Source: Eumeta japonica (taxonomy: Eukaryota > Arthropoda > Insecta > Lepidoptera > Psychidae). From it: a stretch of 64,000 nt of DNA. A program made the translations under genes and the position numbers. The notes under the pieces are model-generated. The model was not told the DNA's origin and searched no databases. It worked only from the letters and a program-made list of their open reading frames with translations. The stretch is taken from NCBI GenBank assembly GCA_005406025.1, contig BGZK01000762.1:124001-188000 (forward strand). Reading direction: 5' to 3'. Positions 49,101 to 60,079 of the stretch are shown one piece after another; within the stretch, counting starts at the first letter, position 1; every line of letters begins with the position of its first letter.

Positions 49101-52100
49101 ATATCCTTACGCCTTGCGAAGGTAACAAGGACCCGACGACAAAGCGAAACGCCTTCGGTTTTTGTACTCTGTGCGAGGATTTATCGTCGCTATTATCGGC
49201 CAACGGTTTCGTTCGCGACGAATCCCGGTCGAGTTTTTCGAGTTTACGATTTTATTGAGAGTTTCCGTTATCACTCGTTTCATCCGAAGTCCCTCCGTTT
49301 CCGAGAAATCCAAAGCTTCGGTTCGATCTTTGAATGATGAGCATGTGTCACGTGCAGATAATTCGTTTTTCAAGATGTCGGCGTTACCTTACGAGCGACT
49401 GCTCTGCAGTTGAGTTGGTCCAAATGTAGAAACGATGAGCGCCGTTAATTCTAATCGGCTCAGAAATGAAAGGAGAATCTGGATTTAATTTTGTACATAG
49501 GTGATTGTTTAAATTTGTTCAATGTATTTAACGAATTGTAGTCCAGTTCGCCATTACGCGCTTACATAATATTTCTCTTGTTAAATATTAGAATATCGTA
49601 TATGTTGAAATAAGAGGTTAGGTTTTCCTAGAAAGTTGCAATCATTATAAAAATATTATTATAATAATTCGATTTTAAGTATGAACCAATTTTCTCCAAA
49701 AATTATGATTCTGGTTGATAAACGTTTGTCCATTTTTTTTCAATAATTTTGATGTGCAATTTGAATGTTTCTCTGCATTTTTAACTTTTGAAATTGTTCA
49801 CAAGCAAACGCTGTATTAAAATGTCCATTGGGCTTGTTCAGTATGGGTTCCTTAGGTACGCATTTGTAGATTGTACCCAAAAGAGATGATTATAATTATT
49901 TCGTGTATGGAGTTAGGCAAAAAACTATATTACAAGTACGTACCCTATGTCTTTAGTATTTGTAGTTCAATTCCAAAATATGCTCGACATCTAATAAAGA
50001 TAATTATTCTAATAAAAATAAATATATATTTAAAATAAGGCAATATATGGCATGGAAAAAATTAATCCATATGAAAAATACAACAACGTCCTTCGTTATT
50101 CTTGAATAAACTCGAAAGGATCATCCCTAAAAATCATTCCGACGAATGTAAACATGTACACAACGTACTTAACCAAGGATTTTTACTCGACAACGCGGAA
50201 ATCGCAAATCTTCCGACAGCCACCGAATCGTTACGGGATGAAGGCGGGCGAACGTGGACGCCGTTCATCCTCTTGTTTACTTCCGAGAGTCGCAAGGCAT
50301 ATATAATATAAAAAGTATTACGATATTTAATACTCGTCGCGATCCTTTTGCGGGAAAGAAATAAAGCCGCATACCTACCCACAACGTCCTAATGCGAGTG
50401 TAGGCAATAATACTTGCAGGCGAATCTCACGTACATCGATGATAAATCAAACGATCTGTGTTGGTTATTTGTTTTTGGGAGTGTGTTGTCGGTCCGTTCG
50501 TTTACAGAACTTGAAATATTTGTATGGATATAAAAAAAATAAATGTTCCGGTTTTTGGTTTCGCGTGGTCGTTGAGAGGATTCACTCTTAAGCCTTTAAT
50601 TTTTGTTCGTGCTCCTATTTATCAATGCGATAACACTGTCTTCGTTGCTTTAAAACATCAAACCAAATCTATTATTTTATTATATTTGAATTTTCTCATA
50701 CGATTATTATTATAATTCATATATTTGCTATATTTTTATAGTGTCAATAAAAATGTTTAACATGCTTGCATCAATTTTAAAACAGAACTAAACATAAAAA
50801 AAAATATATTTTTTAAGAGTTTTATACATTTGTTGACAAAAAGCTCAAACGCTTATGTAATTATGTAAAAGATTAATGTCTCTCAGTCTTTTTACGTGAT
50901 TTTGGTTCTGACACTCGAAAGCCAACGCGATGTCCGATGTTAAGGATACCCACGTTAATTAATCACTCTAATCACTCGACGGTCAATGAAGGTTATCAAG
51001 GCAAATACGAAAATAAAATATGGTAACGCGTGGACGTTATAATAATATTTTCGCCGGCTACGACAAACTCAAAATTCGTTGTTTAATAGTGAATAGATCG
51101 ATGCAAGCATGGTAACTTAGAACCAGTTATTGAAAAAAAAACATTATTTCTAGGCCTTTTTTTTGCTAAATTTTAAATATTACAAAATTGGCAAAAAGGC
51201 TTCGTTCTGTAGCATAAGTTTAGTCAAAAGAATTCCTTTACTTACAGTTTTCAAAACACCGTAAGATTAATTTCATTTTGTATCGTCCATAGACTTCAGA
51301 TCTTTGGAATTTTGCTATGGGGTTATGCAGCCGATACTAACACGATTTTTGTGCGCAGGATTGGGCTATTAGTGGCGTTCATAATTTGAGACCAGACCAT
51401 ATTTTTCTTTTTCAATCGATACAGATGGCCTTTGGTTGCGTTTTAATGTTTCAACTGTCCATTTATTTAGTAATTTTTATTTAATAATTGTAGGTTGCAG
51501 TGAATGTCAGACTTAAGAGTTTACTTTTGATACATAAAATCTCGTAAGAGAGACTCCCGTTTTGTTTTAAGATGTAAAAAAAATCGTTAGAAATAATACT
51601 ATATTATTTGTTAATTAGGAAAATAACTTTCATATTATACAGCAGACAAGCGTAAAAAATACACTCGCACCGGAGTTGGGGCTCGTTAATCATCCCTCTT
51701 CCCGTAGAACGGACGTGATAAAATTGTATTTACGCGAACGAACCCGAATTATGTTCGACCAGTCAGATCGAATAATTTACAAATAATTGACGTCAGAATT
51801 CGCGTACGGTTAATGTTGTGACGGTCGAGGCGTTTGAGCTTGACGACATAATTATTAAGAGGGAAACTCCGAAATTTATGAAAAAGGTAAGATCTTCATC
51901 CTGATACAGATCTCAGTTTCGTCCACGTACGAATTCAAGATCGCACAATCAAAATCACTTCTGTCTTATGTCATATGACTTTTTACGACTCTTTAGATGG
52001 AATTCTTGCAATAACTTCAATTGAATATGTATATATGCACAGGCATATGTATTCTTGTGCATACTGTAAATAAATAAACAAAATTTGAGTTATAGCATGT

Positions 52101-55100
52101 ACGTATGATAGTATTATAATTTGACCGACTTTCATCCGCGGTTCCGCCCATGTGGATAGAACCCTTTCATCCGAAGAAAAACCTAATTCTAGGTTGTGTA
52201 ATCAATTTCGATTTTGGCCCTATTCTCGACTTCAATCTCTCTTTCTTTTTTCATACTCTTGTTTTTTTCTTCCATCTCTTCCTCTCATTTTATGTCTCCC
52301 TCTCTCTCCGACTCTTCACTCATATTCTTTGCAAATAAATGGAGCAACCGAAAATTGTATTTAAAATAAAATATTATTTTTTTTAATTAAAAAATTTATA
52401 AACGAATTCTTATTACGACTTGAACACAATTTAATGCCACAATATGTAACAGACAGTTTAAGCGATGAATTTCATCAGAATACACTATCATTAAAATTGG
52501 TCAAGGTTTTGTCGAATTATAAAATGGCATTTAGACAAGTAGACAGACAAATAGTCAATAGCTTGTTCAATATACGCATTTCACCAAAATCCTTTAAATC
52601 ATTAACGCCAAATAAGATATACAGATAATTAAACAAACAAATAAATAAATAAAAACCACAAGTAGACAAAAATATATTACATGACATTGAGTACTATGCG
52701 TATGTTGGAATTCATTAGAACGGCTGAAGACATTGTCGAGTGTCAAAAAGACACATAGACACACAGATCGAACAATAGCCAGACAGTAGCTTACATTTTA
52801 CCCGACAATGTGTCAGTTAGTATTTATCAGTGTACAGAATGTTACGAATTAGTGGCTGGAGAGTCAAAGAAGATAAATAAAAAGATATTGTACGTTCTTC
52901 TCAAGGAATATAGATATTTTAATATAAAATTGATTAAAATCAGTTCACTGGTTTGATTGTGAAAATGTAGCAGGCAGACAGGATTACTTTTGCATTTGTG
53001 ATGTCAATATGAGTGTCTGTTTAAGTCTCCTACGTAGATTTTCATGAACGATTCCGGACCAACTGATCTATGATTTACTAATGATAATATTTTTTTTGCA
53101 GGCGATATGGCGATTGCGTACATGATAGACTGCCTGATGACTTCTCCGCCCTCCAAGACATGTACGGCTTCAAACACACATAGATTCGGCAAATTGCTGG
53201 TGGACAAAGTTGTCATGCCCAATAACCCATCTAAAGGGCACGATATGGAGGCTCTATTAAACAGAGGAGCCAGTTTAACCGAATTAGTCGACTTCGTGAT
53301 TGCCTCCAAATATAAAAACCAAGATCAAGAAAATTATCCAGTTCGGCAGGCTTGATCAATCAATGTATCATATATGTAAGAATATTTTAAACGATCATCC
53401 ACTTTATACGTCATCGCTTCAAATAATATCTTATTGTTATTTTGACCGTTAACATAACCACTACTCCGGAATTACCATAAAAATAGACCGATGTCTTGTT
53501 AAGCGTAAGTACTTGTATTTGTTGAAGGTTGAACCCTTCGTTAGTATTTTACGTTGAACTGTAGTCAGAGAAGGATCAATAAATCGCTAAACATATAACA
53601 AATATGTTATTTGTTTCATTTACGCAAAACTAATTTTTTCCAACAGATCCATTTTGATCATATTTCCGATGTCGTGATGTTTCAAATTTTAGTATTTGAG
53701 AAGCTTTTTTATGAAGGGAAAAATAAAATACCATTTACTGACGTCTTTATTTTGATCCAAATGTGTATAATCCTTGAAAGAATTTTTATAGGTTTACGAG
53801 AAAAACGAGAAAAGATGAATTCGGAATGGTGACGTCTCTAATACTTCGTATTTAATTCTGAGAATTTCACTCTGTGGCAGAATCAATAGGCAATTTCTAT
53901 GAAAACATTTCGAACATTGATACTTATAGTATATGTCGCTGGCTGCACATATCTGTCATTTCTTTCAGTGGAATATATGAATGCTTTTGTTATACACAAA
54001 TGACTACATCCTATAATAAGCAGACCTTTTCAGTGAAGATAAAAAAAAATTCATGTTCCACTAGTTTGTTAAAATTTAAAGAAAAAATTTATAAAATGAT
54101 AGACAAAAAATTAACATGTCAATTCTGTTCTCAAACATTGGGTAAAGTGCATTGAAAATTGAATTGAAAATCTTTTCAATAAGACGTTCAAGAATGTGTA
54201 GTAACAATTTAAACTCACAAAATTTATGTGTAATAACATGCGAATGAGACAAATTTTGTACTCCTGTAAATAACGTGGCTTACGGGAAATTCACACCCTT
54301 ATTTTGAATTAGATTAGGGGCTGAAAGCAAACAAATTGCTTATACGTGACCAACACCACAGAGTACAAAGGAAGAATTTACGAGAAGAAATGAGGACGTA
54401 AATTATTATGTCAATGCACGAGCCTACAACAATAATGAATTCTGTAGTATTTAAATACAACAGGTGTTTTTATGATTTGTATTTTACATATTTATAATGA
54501 AAATAAAATATATCTTCATAAATTTTAAATACACAAATTTGTATAAAGAACAAAAAAAATACATCGTTTAATTTATATGTATATAAATTAAAAATTGTAT
54601 TCAAATCAAACTTTATTTTTACTCCAACGTCTAATAAGTTTTAATTGAACATAGACGCAAAAGTGCAATAGCAAATTATAAAACGTCAATGTATGAACTA
54701 TACGTCATTACGCAATAAAAACATTTTCGCATTATCGTTTACAACATATACATGTGTATACGGTCCGCATATACGGAGGTCGTAAAGTTAGAGCTTATAG
54801 AACTGTGATATACGGACGGACCCGAATGCACGAACGTAATCAAATTACAAGGGTTAGGCAGTGAATCCTCTTAAAACAATGGTGATCGTTTAAAATTACT
54901 GATAATTCTATTACCACAATTGATCTTTTAGGAAAAATGCGTTTTTATGACATTTTTTTTTGTGTAATGATAATTCATGTAGTTACTAATATGTCTGTTG
55001 GGCTTACATGAATAATAAAGACATAGCATAAACACAGCAAGTGGTTATAGTTTTATAAAATTATACGTTACCACATATCATAAATATGTGATATTTCTGA

Positions 55101-56516
55101 TCGTGTTGACCGAACGTTGGTTTTTTTTTCGTTTTAAATTGTTAATACTAAATAATTTAAAATATTCCATCAGATTTTCCAAAGGTGATACAAAAATGTG
55201 ACGTGGAATGGGATGTCCTAACAGCGAGATTGCTTTATTTTAGCCTTATTAAGTAGCGTGTACCTAATGGCGTTCTGTTTTAGGGAAAAGCTGCCGACAT
55301 TCAAACAATATTTGTTTTAGAAAAGAGAAAGATTCAAGTTATTTATAAGTCAAAAACCAGTGACCATATAAAAGATTATTTTAAATAAAATAAAGATATA
55401 TTTGTTGTGTTTATTTAGGAACACTAAGTGATCTAGATTAATACGAATGTTATGCGAAATTAAAAGTATTAAACAAAAAAAAAGCAACTAAAGGACTTTC
55501 GCGTGTGGTATTTATTTTTGCATTTACGAATAGATGTTAAATTAATATTAGTATTAACAATAGAAGCACATAACAACTGTATAGAACAAATAATCCTTTC
55601 TTACTTTTTAATACTAAAGTTTATTCAAAACTTTATAAAAATATTCTGATTTTATGTTTTTATGGTTTTAATTAATATTTAAAGTATTTTAGTTTTTAAA
55701 TATACAACACATTTCCTTAAAAACATTATTATGTCAAAGGAATTATGTAAAGAAAAACGGTCTTCAAGCACTTATTCATTTTTAAAAGAGTTACTGTGTA
55801 TTGTACGTAATATTCTAAGCATTCTTATATAAATAAACTGTTTTTATTATTACAACAGAGATTGAATTTAGGAATTCCCAATTTAGTCAAATTCAGGATA
55901 TAAAAAAATTTTTACGCCAAAGAACCGACCTGAAATACATGAGAAGTACAACAGCATTTCCCGAACAGCCGACGACAGTGAAACCCACATACACGGCGCC
56001 CATGGTGTAGCTGACCCAGCGCGGCGGCGGCGGGAACTGCAGCCAGTGACGGTTCACCATCAACAGGTAGTCCTCCGAAAACAGGCCGTAACGGCTCCAG
56101 GACTGTACTGGCCACATCGACTTGAAACGCTCCAACAGGTTCGCGTCCTCCGCCCTCGACGGGCCCTCGCGGTACAAGATCGACCCCTCGGCGTCAGTGT
56201 TCGCCTTGATTTCGGAGTAGTTTTTCGCGTTGATTTTTCCGTTCGCGACGCCGACGTCCCCGACCTTCCTCAACGACCCGGCGTCCCTTTTCCTCCTCTT
56301 CCAGAGGCGCGTGCTCTCGAATTCGTACCGATGACCGACACGGTTAAAGAATAGGCTCGGAACGTGACGCGATCCCGCCGAATCTTCTACATCTCCGGTA
56401 TTGTGATGAGATTTTAATATATTTTTCACTTTGAAATGGCGCCACTTCGCGTGCAGGGTGCACACGTTCGTGCAATGCAATAACACTAACAGGAGGGACA
56501 CGCGAATGGCGATCAT
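33137..56516 (-). CDS. Opsin, Rh7/unclassified-type, three coding exons
   Basis: On the minus strand, exons 56516-55930, 45291-45161 and 34173-33137 join in frame to 584 aa. It is a light-sensing G-protein-coupled receptor of the plasma membrane with seven helices. TM1 is at about 167-195 (exon 1), TM2 in exon 2, TM3-7 in exon 3. Key residues are visible: the disulfide pair Cys241/Cys321, Tyr244 at the usual invertebrate site 113, Glu315 six residues before Cys321 (site 181), DRY 265-267, SWTPY in TM6, the retinal-binding Lys439 in FCKTAACINPFIY, and then HPNFR. The EL2 sequence CSFDYLTSEW, long N and C termini and few introns point to the Rh7-like clade rather than the LW, blue or UV visual opsins. 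Residues 1-22 look like a cleavable signal peptide, and KRRKR at 73-77 like a furin site. Both introns are ~11 kb, and the first holds a gene on the other strand. No lesion is seen. Confidence 0.93.
35990..36310 (+). mobile_element. tRNA-derived SINE
   Basis: The head carries RNA polymerase III promoter boxes: TGGCTAAGGGCG at 36007-36018 (A box) and GGTTCGATC at 36043-36051 (B box), 25 bp apart. The body has the lepidopteran SINE phrases cgtgcctcagagaacacgtt, aagctgtcggtctcgg and agcggtgggacgattaatac. No ORF. It lies within opsin intron 2. Confidence 0.8.
36484..36545. repeat. Near-perfect hairpin 1, CTAT loop
   Basis: 24-bp arms (36484-36507 and 36522-36545) match except for one base. A further 4 bp (aggt/acct) close on the loop ctat. 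GC-rich arm: gaccgcagatcacg. It lies in opsin intron 2, directly after the SINE, and 35 bp from a second hairpin with the same loop. Confidence 0.9.
36566..36672. repeat. Near-perfect hairpin 2, CTAT loop
   Basis: 39-bp arms (36581-36619 and 36624-36662) differ at one position, with a 4-nt loop ctat. The stem continues imperfectly outward to gagctt/aagctc. As RNA, the one mismatch becomes a G-U pair on one strand. Confidence 0.9.
36673..39211. other. Opsin intron 2 middle, GC-richer patch 38040-38400
   Basis: Mostly AT-rich. At 38040-38400 CpG rises (cgcgcgaaagttgcgctctg and similar) and a strong donor-like CTA|GTAAGT occurs at 38262. It may be a promoter or 5' exon for a plus-strand transcript, or an enhancer. 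ORFs of 106 (37792-38112, +) and 132 codons (37885-38283, -) overlap here and are not recognisable. Confidence 0.35.
39212..39341 (+). CDS. Possible terminal exon of an unknown nested gene
   Basis: After a good acceptor (ttttcattattacag) a 42-codon frame reads TYKYWKLKVANVRRRYVLHS, then EYGGRHRLFPMFPDVKLFKN, and stops at TGA. It is strikingly GC-rich (third positions too) compared with the AT-rich intron around it, which suggests selection on coding sequence. Entry phase is 2. The upstream exon could not be located with confidence; the donor at 38262 has the wrong phase for the open frame there. It lies in opsin intron 2 on the opposite strand. No family is recognised. Confidence 0.4.
39385..39461 (+). 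pseudogene. THAP-domain fragment
   Basis: ATG followed by VWCFAVDCTSTRTINSNN and YSFHK, then a stop. The Cys-x(4)-Cys spacing and SFHK match the start of THAP zinc fingers, which in moths are often parts of P- or Harbinger-like transposons. The rest of the domain (second Cys-His pair) is absent. Confidence 0.5.
41000..41420. promoter_or_regulatory. GC-richer unique patch in opsin intron, candidate enhancer
   Basis: Base composition rises sharply over this interval without repeat phrases or splice-supported coding. A 67-codon plus-strand ORF (41109-41312) has no known motif. Composition is the only clue, so the regulatory role is a guess. Confidence 0.25.
44454..44751. repeat. Perfect 26-bp hairpin plus a third copy
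   Basis: The arms at 44454-44479 and 44488-44513 are exact inverted copies around an 8-nt loop. A 16-nt piece of the left arm (gtttgaagcacaccgc) recurs in direct orientation at 44736-44751. Between them, further imperfect inverted pairs (gttaaagttaaaa / ttttaactttaac) suggest a nested foldback structure. Confidence 0.8.
45161..45291 (-). CDS. Opsin coding exon 2 (TM2)
   Basis: 131 bp between acceptor tttatgtttcgcag and donor GTAGGTG. It encodes CRSLRTPGNILVANLALSD and FLMLAKTPIFIFNSFNLGP, the intracellular loop 1, TM2 and extracellular loop 1. NLALSD is the classic TM2 signature of rhodopsin-class receptors. Confidence 0.95.
45460..46065. repeat. Degenerate ATATGT-rich low-complexity tract
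   Basis: About 600 bp dominated by variants of atatatg, tatatgtca and catatatg without a fixed period. Many elements are self-complementary, so the tract can fold in many ways. It starts 170 bp upstream (gene sense) of opsin exon 2 in intron 1 and ends about 260 bp before the start codon of the nested plus-strand gene. Confidence 0.85.
46216..46300 (+). promoter_or_regulatory. Candidate promoter of nested secreted-protein gene
   Basis: A TATA-like tatattta near 46219 and an initiator-like tcagt at 46272 and 46283 precede the start codon. Spacing to either initiator is longer than the usual 25-30 bp, so this is tentative. An upstream ATG at 46293 is out of frame and would open a short frame of about 36 codons. 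Confidence 0.3.
46324..53355 (+). CDS. Small secreted protein, two exons, nested in opsin intron 1
   Basis: Exon 1 is 46324-46525 (donor GAAG|GTATGT) and exon 2 is 53102-53355 (acceptor after a T9GCAG tract). The phase-1 junction matches, giving 151 aa. ATG 46324 was chosen because it opens a signal peptide: residues 7-23 are basic then hydrophobic (KLNVFVLMLFSVVFIRG). The mature part starts acidic (MEDEETKDAEE at 57-67), then GDMAIAYMIDCLMTSPPSK, with Cys78 and Cys88 as its only cysteines, then a helical stretch (GASLTELVDFVIASKY) and a polar end. AATAAA follows at 53578-53583. I do not recognise the family. It shows only a faint likeness to chemosensory proteins and lacks their four-cysteine pattern. 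It lies wholly inside the 10.6-kb opsin intron 1 on the opposite strand, so the two transcription units overlap. The function is unknown; secretion is inferred. Confidence 0.72.
47985..48340 (+). repeat. Lepidoptera-type interspersed repeat (aaggaacccttatagtttc family)
   Basis: Phrases such as ttcgtacttaacaaggaacc, ttatagtttcaccatgt, cctgtctgttcgt and ggctgtaatttgacatggat are typical of a very common moth repeat. No ORF. It lies in the intron shared by opsin (antisense) and the nested gene. Confidence 0.6.
48341..53101. other. Shared intron; several GC-richer unique patches
   Basis: Intron of the nested gene and of the opsin. GC-richer, non-repetitive patches lie at about 49090-49480, 50100-50520 and 51640-51960, with overlapping ORFs of 60-90 codons on both strands that lack splice support. 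Around 52140-52330 a repeat-like ccgcggttccgcccatg is followed by a long pyrimidine tract. 52440-52660 ends in aaacaaacaaataaataaat, like a LINE tail. Confidence 0.4.
52440..52800 (+). repeat. LINE 3'-tail-like repeats
   Basis: Two stretches have attaaaattggtcaagg or gaacggctgaagacattgtc followed by agacagaca-type runs, and the first ends in a poly(aaat). They resemble the tails at 21073-21330, with no reverse transcriptase attached. Confidence 0.45.
53578..53583 (+). terminator. Polyadenylation signal of nested gene
   Basis: AATAAA 223 bp after the TGA of the nested secreted-protein gene, followed within 30 bp by a TG/T-rich stretch. It fits a short 3' UTR. Confidence 0.55.
53590..55929. 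other. Opsin intron 1, 5' part
   Basis: AT-rich. Two plus-strand ORFs (53611-53832, 53874-54155) are lysine/phenylalanine-rich and lack known motifs or splice signals. A phrase at 54740-54840 is slightly GC-richer. Nothing else is supported. Confidence 0.45.
55930..56516 (-). CDS. Opsin coding exon 1 (signal peptide, long N-terminus, TM1)
   Basis: 587 bp from ATG 56516 to donor TTCAG|GTCGG. It encodes a hydrophobic leader (MIAIRVSLLLVLLHC...), a basic segment, KRRKR at 73-77, an N-glycosylation site NYS at 99-101, then LMVNRHWLQFPPPPRWVSY and TM1 with GNAVVLL. The TM1 asparagine of rhodopsin-class receptors is in CSGNAV. The exon is much GC-richer than the intron. Plus-strand ORFs here are shadows. 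Confidence 0.92.
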
Positions 56517-56641
56517 AATAGCACATCTTCGGTAGCACAGTCACATTTTATCGTGATGCACGCCGACACGTCCGCTTCACTCTTAAGGCGGACCGGAGAA
56601 GCGACCGCGCGCCTCAGAATACCGCGGCGAAATGTTCGGAG
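56517..56641 (-). other. Opsin 5' UTR exon end
   Basis: A strong acceptor on the minus strand (ttattttcttgcag, AG at 56642-56643) lies 125 bp upstream of the opsin ATG. The interval is CpG-rich. This implies at least one further non-coding exon and the promoter at higher coordinates, which I could not place. Confidence 0.55.
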
Positions 56642-56643
56642 CT

Positions 56644-59279
56644 GCAAGAAAATAATATGGCGACGGATATGCAGATACGACAAACCGATTTAGATAGAAA
56701 ATTGTAATGAGTCTCACGATCTCATAAAACGGACGGAGGCAATGAGTGAAATATAACGCACTATACAAATTCATTGCACGTGTCAGATAATATATTATAC
56801 GTTTTGAATAAAAATAAAATTGTTGTTTTTTTATATAATAAATTTTTGTTTAAACGATACATATTTCGCTTTATCTAAAATATGATAGATAATAAAATAC
56901 CGAACACGAGAGCAGGTCTAACGGTCTTCATTATTCTACGTTTTGTTTTCGTGCCACGGATCATTTGCAGACGACAGTAGCGTTTAGCAAATAATTTGGG
57001 CGCTATATATAACTTTGCGGGTCATCATACTAGATACGACAAGTTTAATATATGTAGGCTGATGTAATTTGGGAGAGATCGGGATTTTATACGTCCGTAG
57101 ATATATGTCTACACGTCGTGGAGTGAGACGGCTTATTCATATCACACACTGAATAATTAAATAAAAAAAAAAAGTCAAAATGCTTATTTCAAAGCAGTCA
57201 GATGAGAGAGAATTTAAAAAAAAATTGTACCTTATACTGCTATAATTAGGTTTCTAAACAAGATGTCTCAAGCCAGACGTGTCCGATATATATTACTGAA
57301 ACTATAACACAAAAAATACTTTTTCATTAATTACATTGGAAATGGAATCATTTTTACGTTTGTATGATAATAAATATTTATATGAACAAATTAATTATTG
57401 TTTCAATATTTAATTACTCAAGTCATTGTTTTTAAGGCTTTTTTTGGTAAATAAATATAATTACAAAACGATTCTGATCTACTTAGATTTAGACGTCCCG
57501 CTTTTCTACAAAATATTTATAGAATATTCGTCCCATTGTGGTCAAACTGTAATATTGAATTGCGAGTTATTTGTAATATAAAAGCCATTTTACATGTGTA
57601 TTAAATATTTTCCCACAAAGAATGTAAAGAAGTTCATAAAAAAAATATACAAAAACAGCGTGCAAACTTTACAATAAAGTTATAGTGCCTTTCGCATAGG
57701 CACTGTACCTGAAAGGTTAAAAGCTTATTGTTACAAAACGTAAAAGGTTTTTCATACACATTAAAGTGTACTTCAGAAAATATAAACAAATTATCTAGTT
57801 CACAAAAATGTTCAGCGTCTACTTTTGTAAATATCAATCAAAACAATGATTAAATCAAGATTGTGCTTTGTATGTGTAAACAATACTCAGATATTGTTCG
57901 TCTGAAACATGTTAAGAAAGGTCTTGCGTGTTGGGTATAAAGACAGCTTTAAATTTACGAGCTCATTTTAGACCTCTATTCGACTGGAATCGTAAATCTG
58001 GAACCACCTTAAGATGACATGAAAGTCGTATTTCATTTTTGTCCTTAAAATCCGATTAAACGTAATTAATGCAAGACGTATGGCCACTATTACAGTGGTG
58101 CAGTGAAACACTTTTCTTATAAATGTTTCACACAAGTGTTTGCAAAAATAATAGTATAAATATCATTGTTAAAAATCAAATGTTTTGATTGTTTTGACAA
58201 AAAAATTTTTTTTTTCTCTATTTTGGAGTTATTAGGAATTATAAAAATAATTGTATTTTTCTAATTATCTCTACGTCCTGGATAGGCGTTCAAAAACGCT
58301 GGTCCAATAATTAAGAACCCAATACTTAAGTAGAGTACTAAAAATCATTTAAATGTATTTTATATTAAGCAGAACTACGGAATAAGACATTTTGGGAATG
58401 ACAATAAAAAACAAATATAAGCCTCGAGTTATTTTCGTACGTCAAAATGTCTTTCACTAAAAATTGGTACTGTGCAATTCTATATCAACGTAGATTGGAT
58501 GAAATGAAATCCTTTTGAAATCAATTCGAAGAAACAAATCAAGTTGTTTTATTTAACGAAATATAAATTATGAAAAAAAATATTCATTAATTTCACGATT
58601 CGACTTGCACTTGACAGGTTTTTACTCAAATGTTTTATTTGTTACTCAATTGTTTGAAATAAAAATGTAATTTAATAATGTTCGTATTCGAAATTTTCAT
58701 TGTCGTTGAAAATGAAACTCCCTTCCCACCTGACTTCACAAATTTCGTATGCCAAATCATAAACAAGAATATCAAACGGCTCAGAAGTTAACAGGGTTGG
58801 GGCTCTTTGAGGTAGGATACTTAATAAAGTTTGTGATTAGACACAAATTCCTTTACGGCTCAGAGGAAAATACTTATAGAAATAATCTTAATACGGTGTT
58901 GATTAAATTCGAATTTTTCTTCAAAGTTCGAGTGGAGTGTCGGAATATCGCATGATAATTTGGCTGACATATTTTCAAGCAATGTGCTTAAAGCCATAAG
59001 GATAGTGTAAATACGTTTCAATTTATATATGTACATTCAGTGCGTGTGCACGTTGTATGTGATATATATGTGTGTGTGTGTGTGTAAGCTCATGCATATA
59101 AGTTCGTTCTTTGTAGTGCACTGGAGCTGAAATGCGTTGTTCGATGATTTATGCACAGATAGATTTATTGTCAGCGCACAGGTGGCACTGAAAGTATGAT
59201 AAACAGATTTTGAAATGATGACTGCTATCCGGTGTGTCCATGAAAAGTCACCCATAGGGTATTTAGAATAGGATTAAAA
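56644..59279. other. Upstream of opsin, nothing firm
   Basis: AT-rich, presumably 5' intron or intergenic DNA of the opsin. A TG microsatellite (gtgtgtgtgtgtg) lies near 59070-59084. ORFs at 57634-57837, 58749-58955 and 59037-59255 have no recognisable features. Confidence 0.45.
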
Positions 59280-60050
59280 AACTGGCCAAGAGCATGGTAG
59301 GACCATGCTAGTTATAGGGTTCCGAATCTATCATTACAAAGAAATGCACTTCAGAGAAAAAAAGTATGTTGTTACACTTTTTACATGTTTTGCGCACAGA
59401 ATAGTTATAAGAATATTAGTCGCCTATAACTAGAAAAAGAAGTAGGTATGGCGACTATTAGTATTAAATTAGTGTAAACTAAAATGCATCAGCAAAAGAG
59501 CATATCTTCATGGCATTTATGTCCTTTTGTTGAGAAGCGCAGCTTTTTGGCAATAAGTCAAAAACTGTATTTCTTATCATATTCAAAATAATTTTCTTTT
59601 AAAGCATTTACTGAGCGTTACATTTCTTATCCTATTCATATTTTTTGGACATACGGGTTAGAAAATAGAGGGGGGGACATAATTTCTGCTACTTTCGGTG
59701 CAATTATTTCCAAAGTTATTCAAATAATCAGAAAAAATGCTTAGAACCTATTCCTAAACCTAACCTAAAGTATTTTTAAAATACGTGCCACACGTTGATG
59801 TTTGCTGAATAATTTTTTCAGCTTCTGTTACATGTATGAAGTGCCCCCCCAAGAAATATTTATACTTGTTCTTTAAAAACCAAACTAAGTAGCGGATTCT
59901 ACAAAACATGTACACTATAAATTTCATCAATACATCACTTATAGTTTTTGAATAAAATTCTTGTGACCTACGGACGGACGGAAGAACGGACGGACAACAA
60001 AACTACGTGGATTCCGTTTTTGCCATTTTAGCTGGAACCCTAAAAAATTG
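59280..60050 (-). repeat. Long interspersed lepidopteran-type repeat, copy B
   Basis: Inverted relative to copy A (23362-24020). The outer ends include actggccaagagcatgg, tagggttccg and at the other side ctggaaccctaaa, a short inverted pair. Near the end is the run ggacggacggaagaacggac. About 770 bp, no intact ORF. Confidence 0.7.
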
Positions 60051-60079
60051 GGTTTTACTTTAAAGAATCTTTTAAGGTT

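Noticed and set aside
46324..53355. Assignment of the nested secreted protein to the chemosensory protein family
   Set aside because: Only two cysteines, spaced 10 apart; the conserved four-cysteine pattern of that family is missing.
55912..56544. ORFs overlapping opsin exon 1 in other frames and on the plus strand
   Set aside because: Shadows of a GC-rich coding exon; they lack domains.
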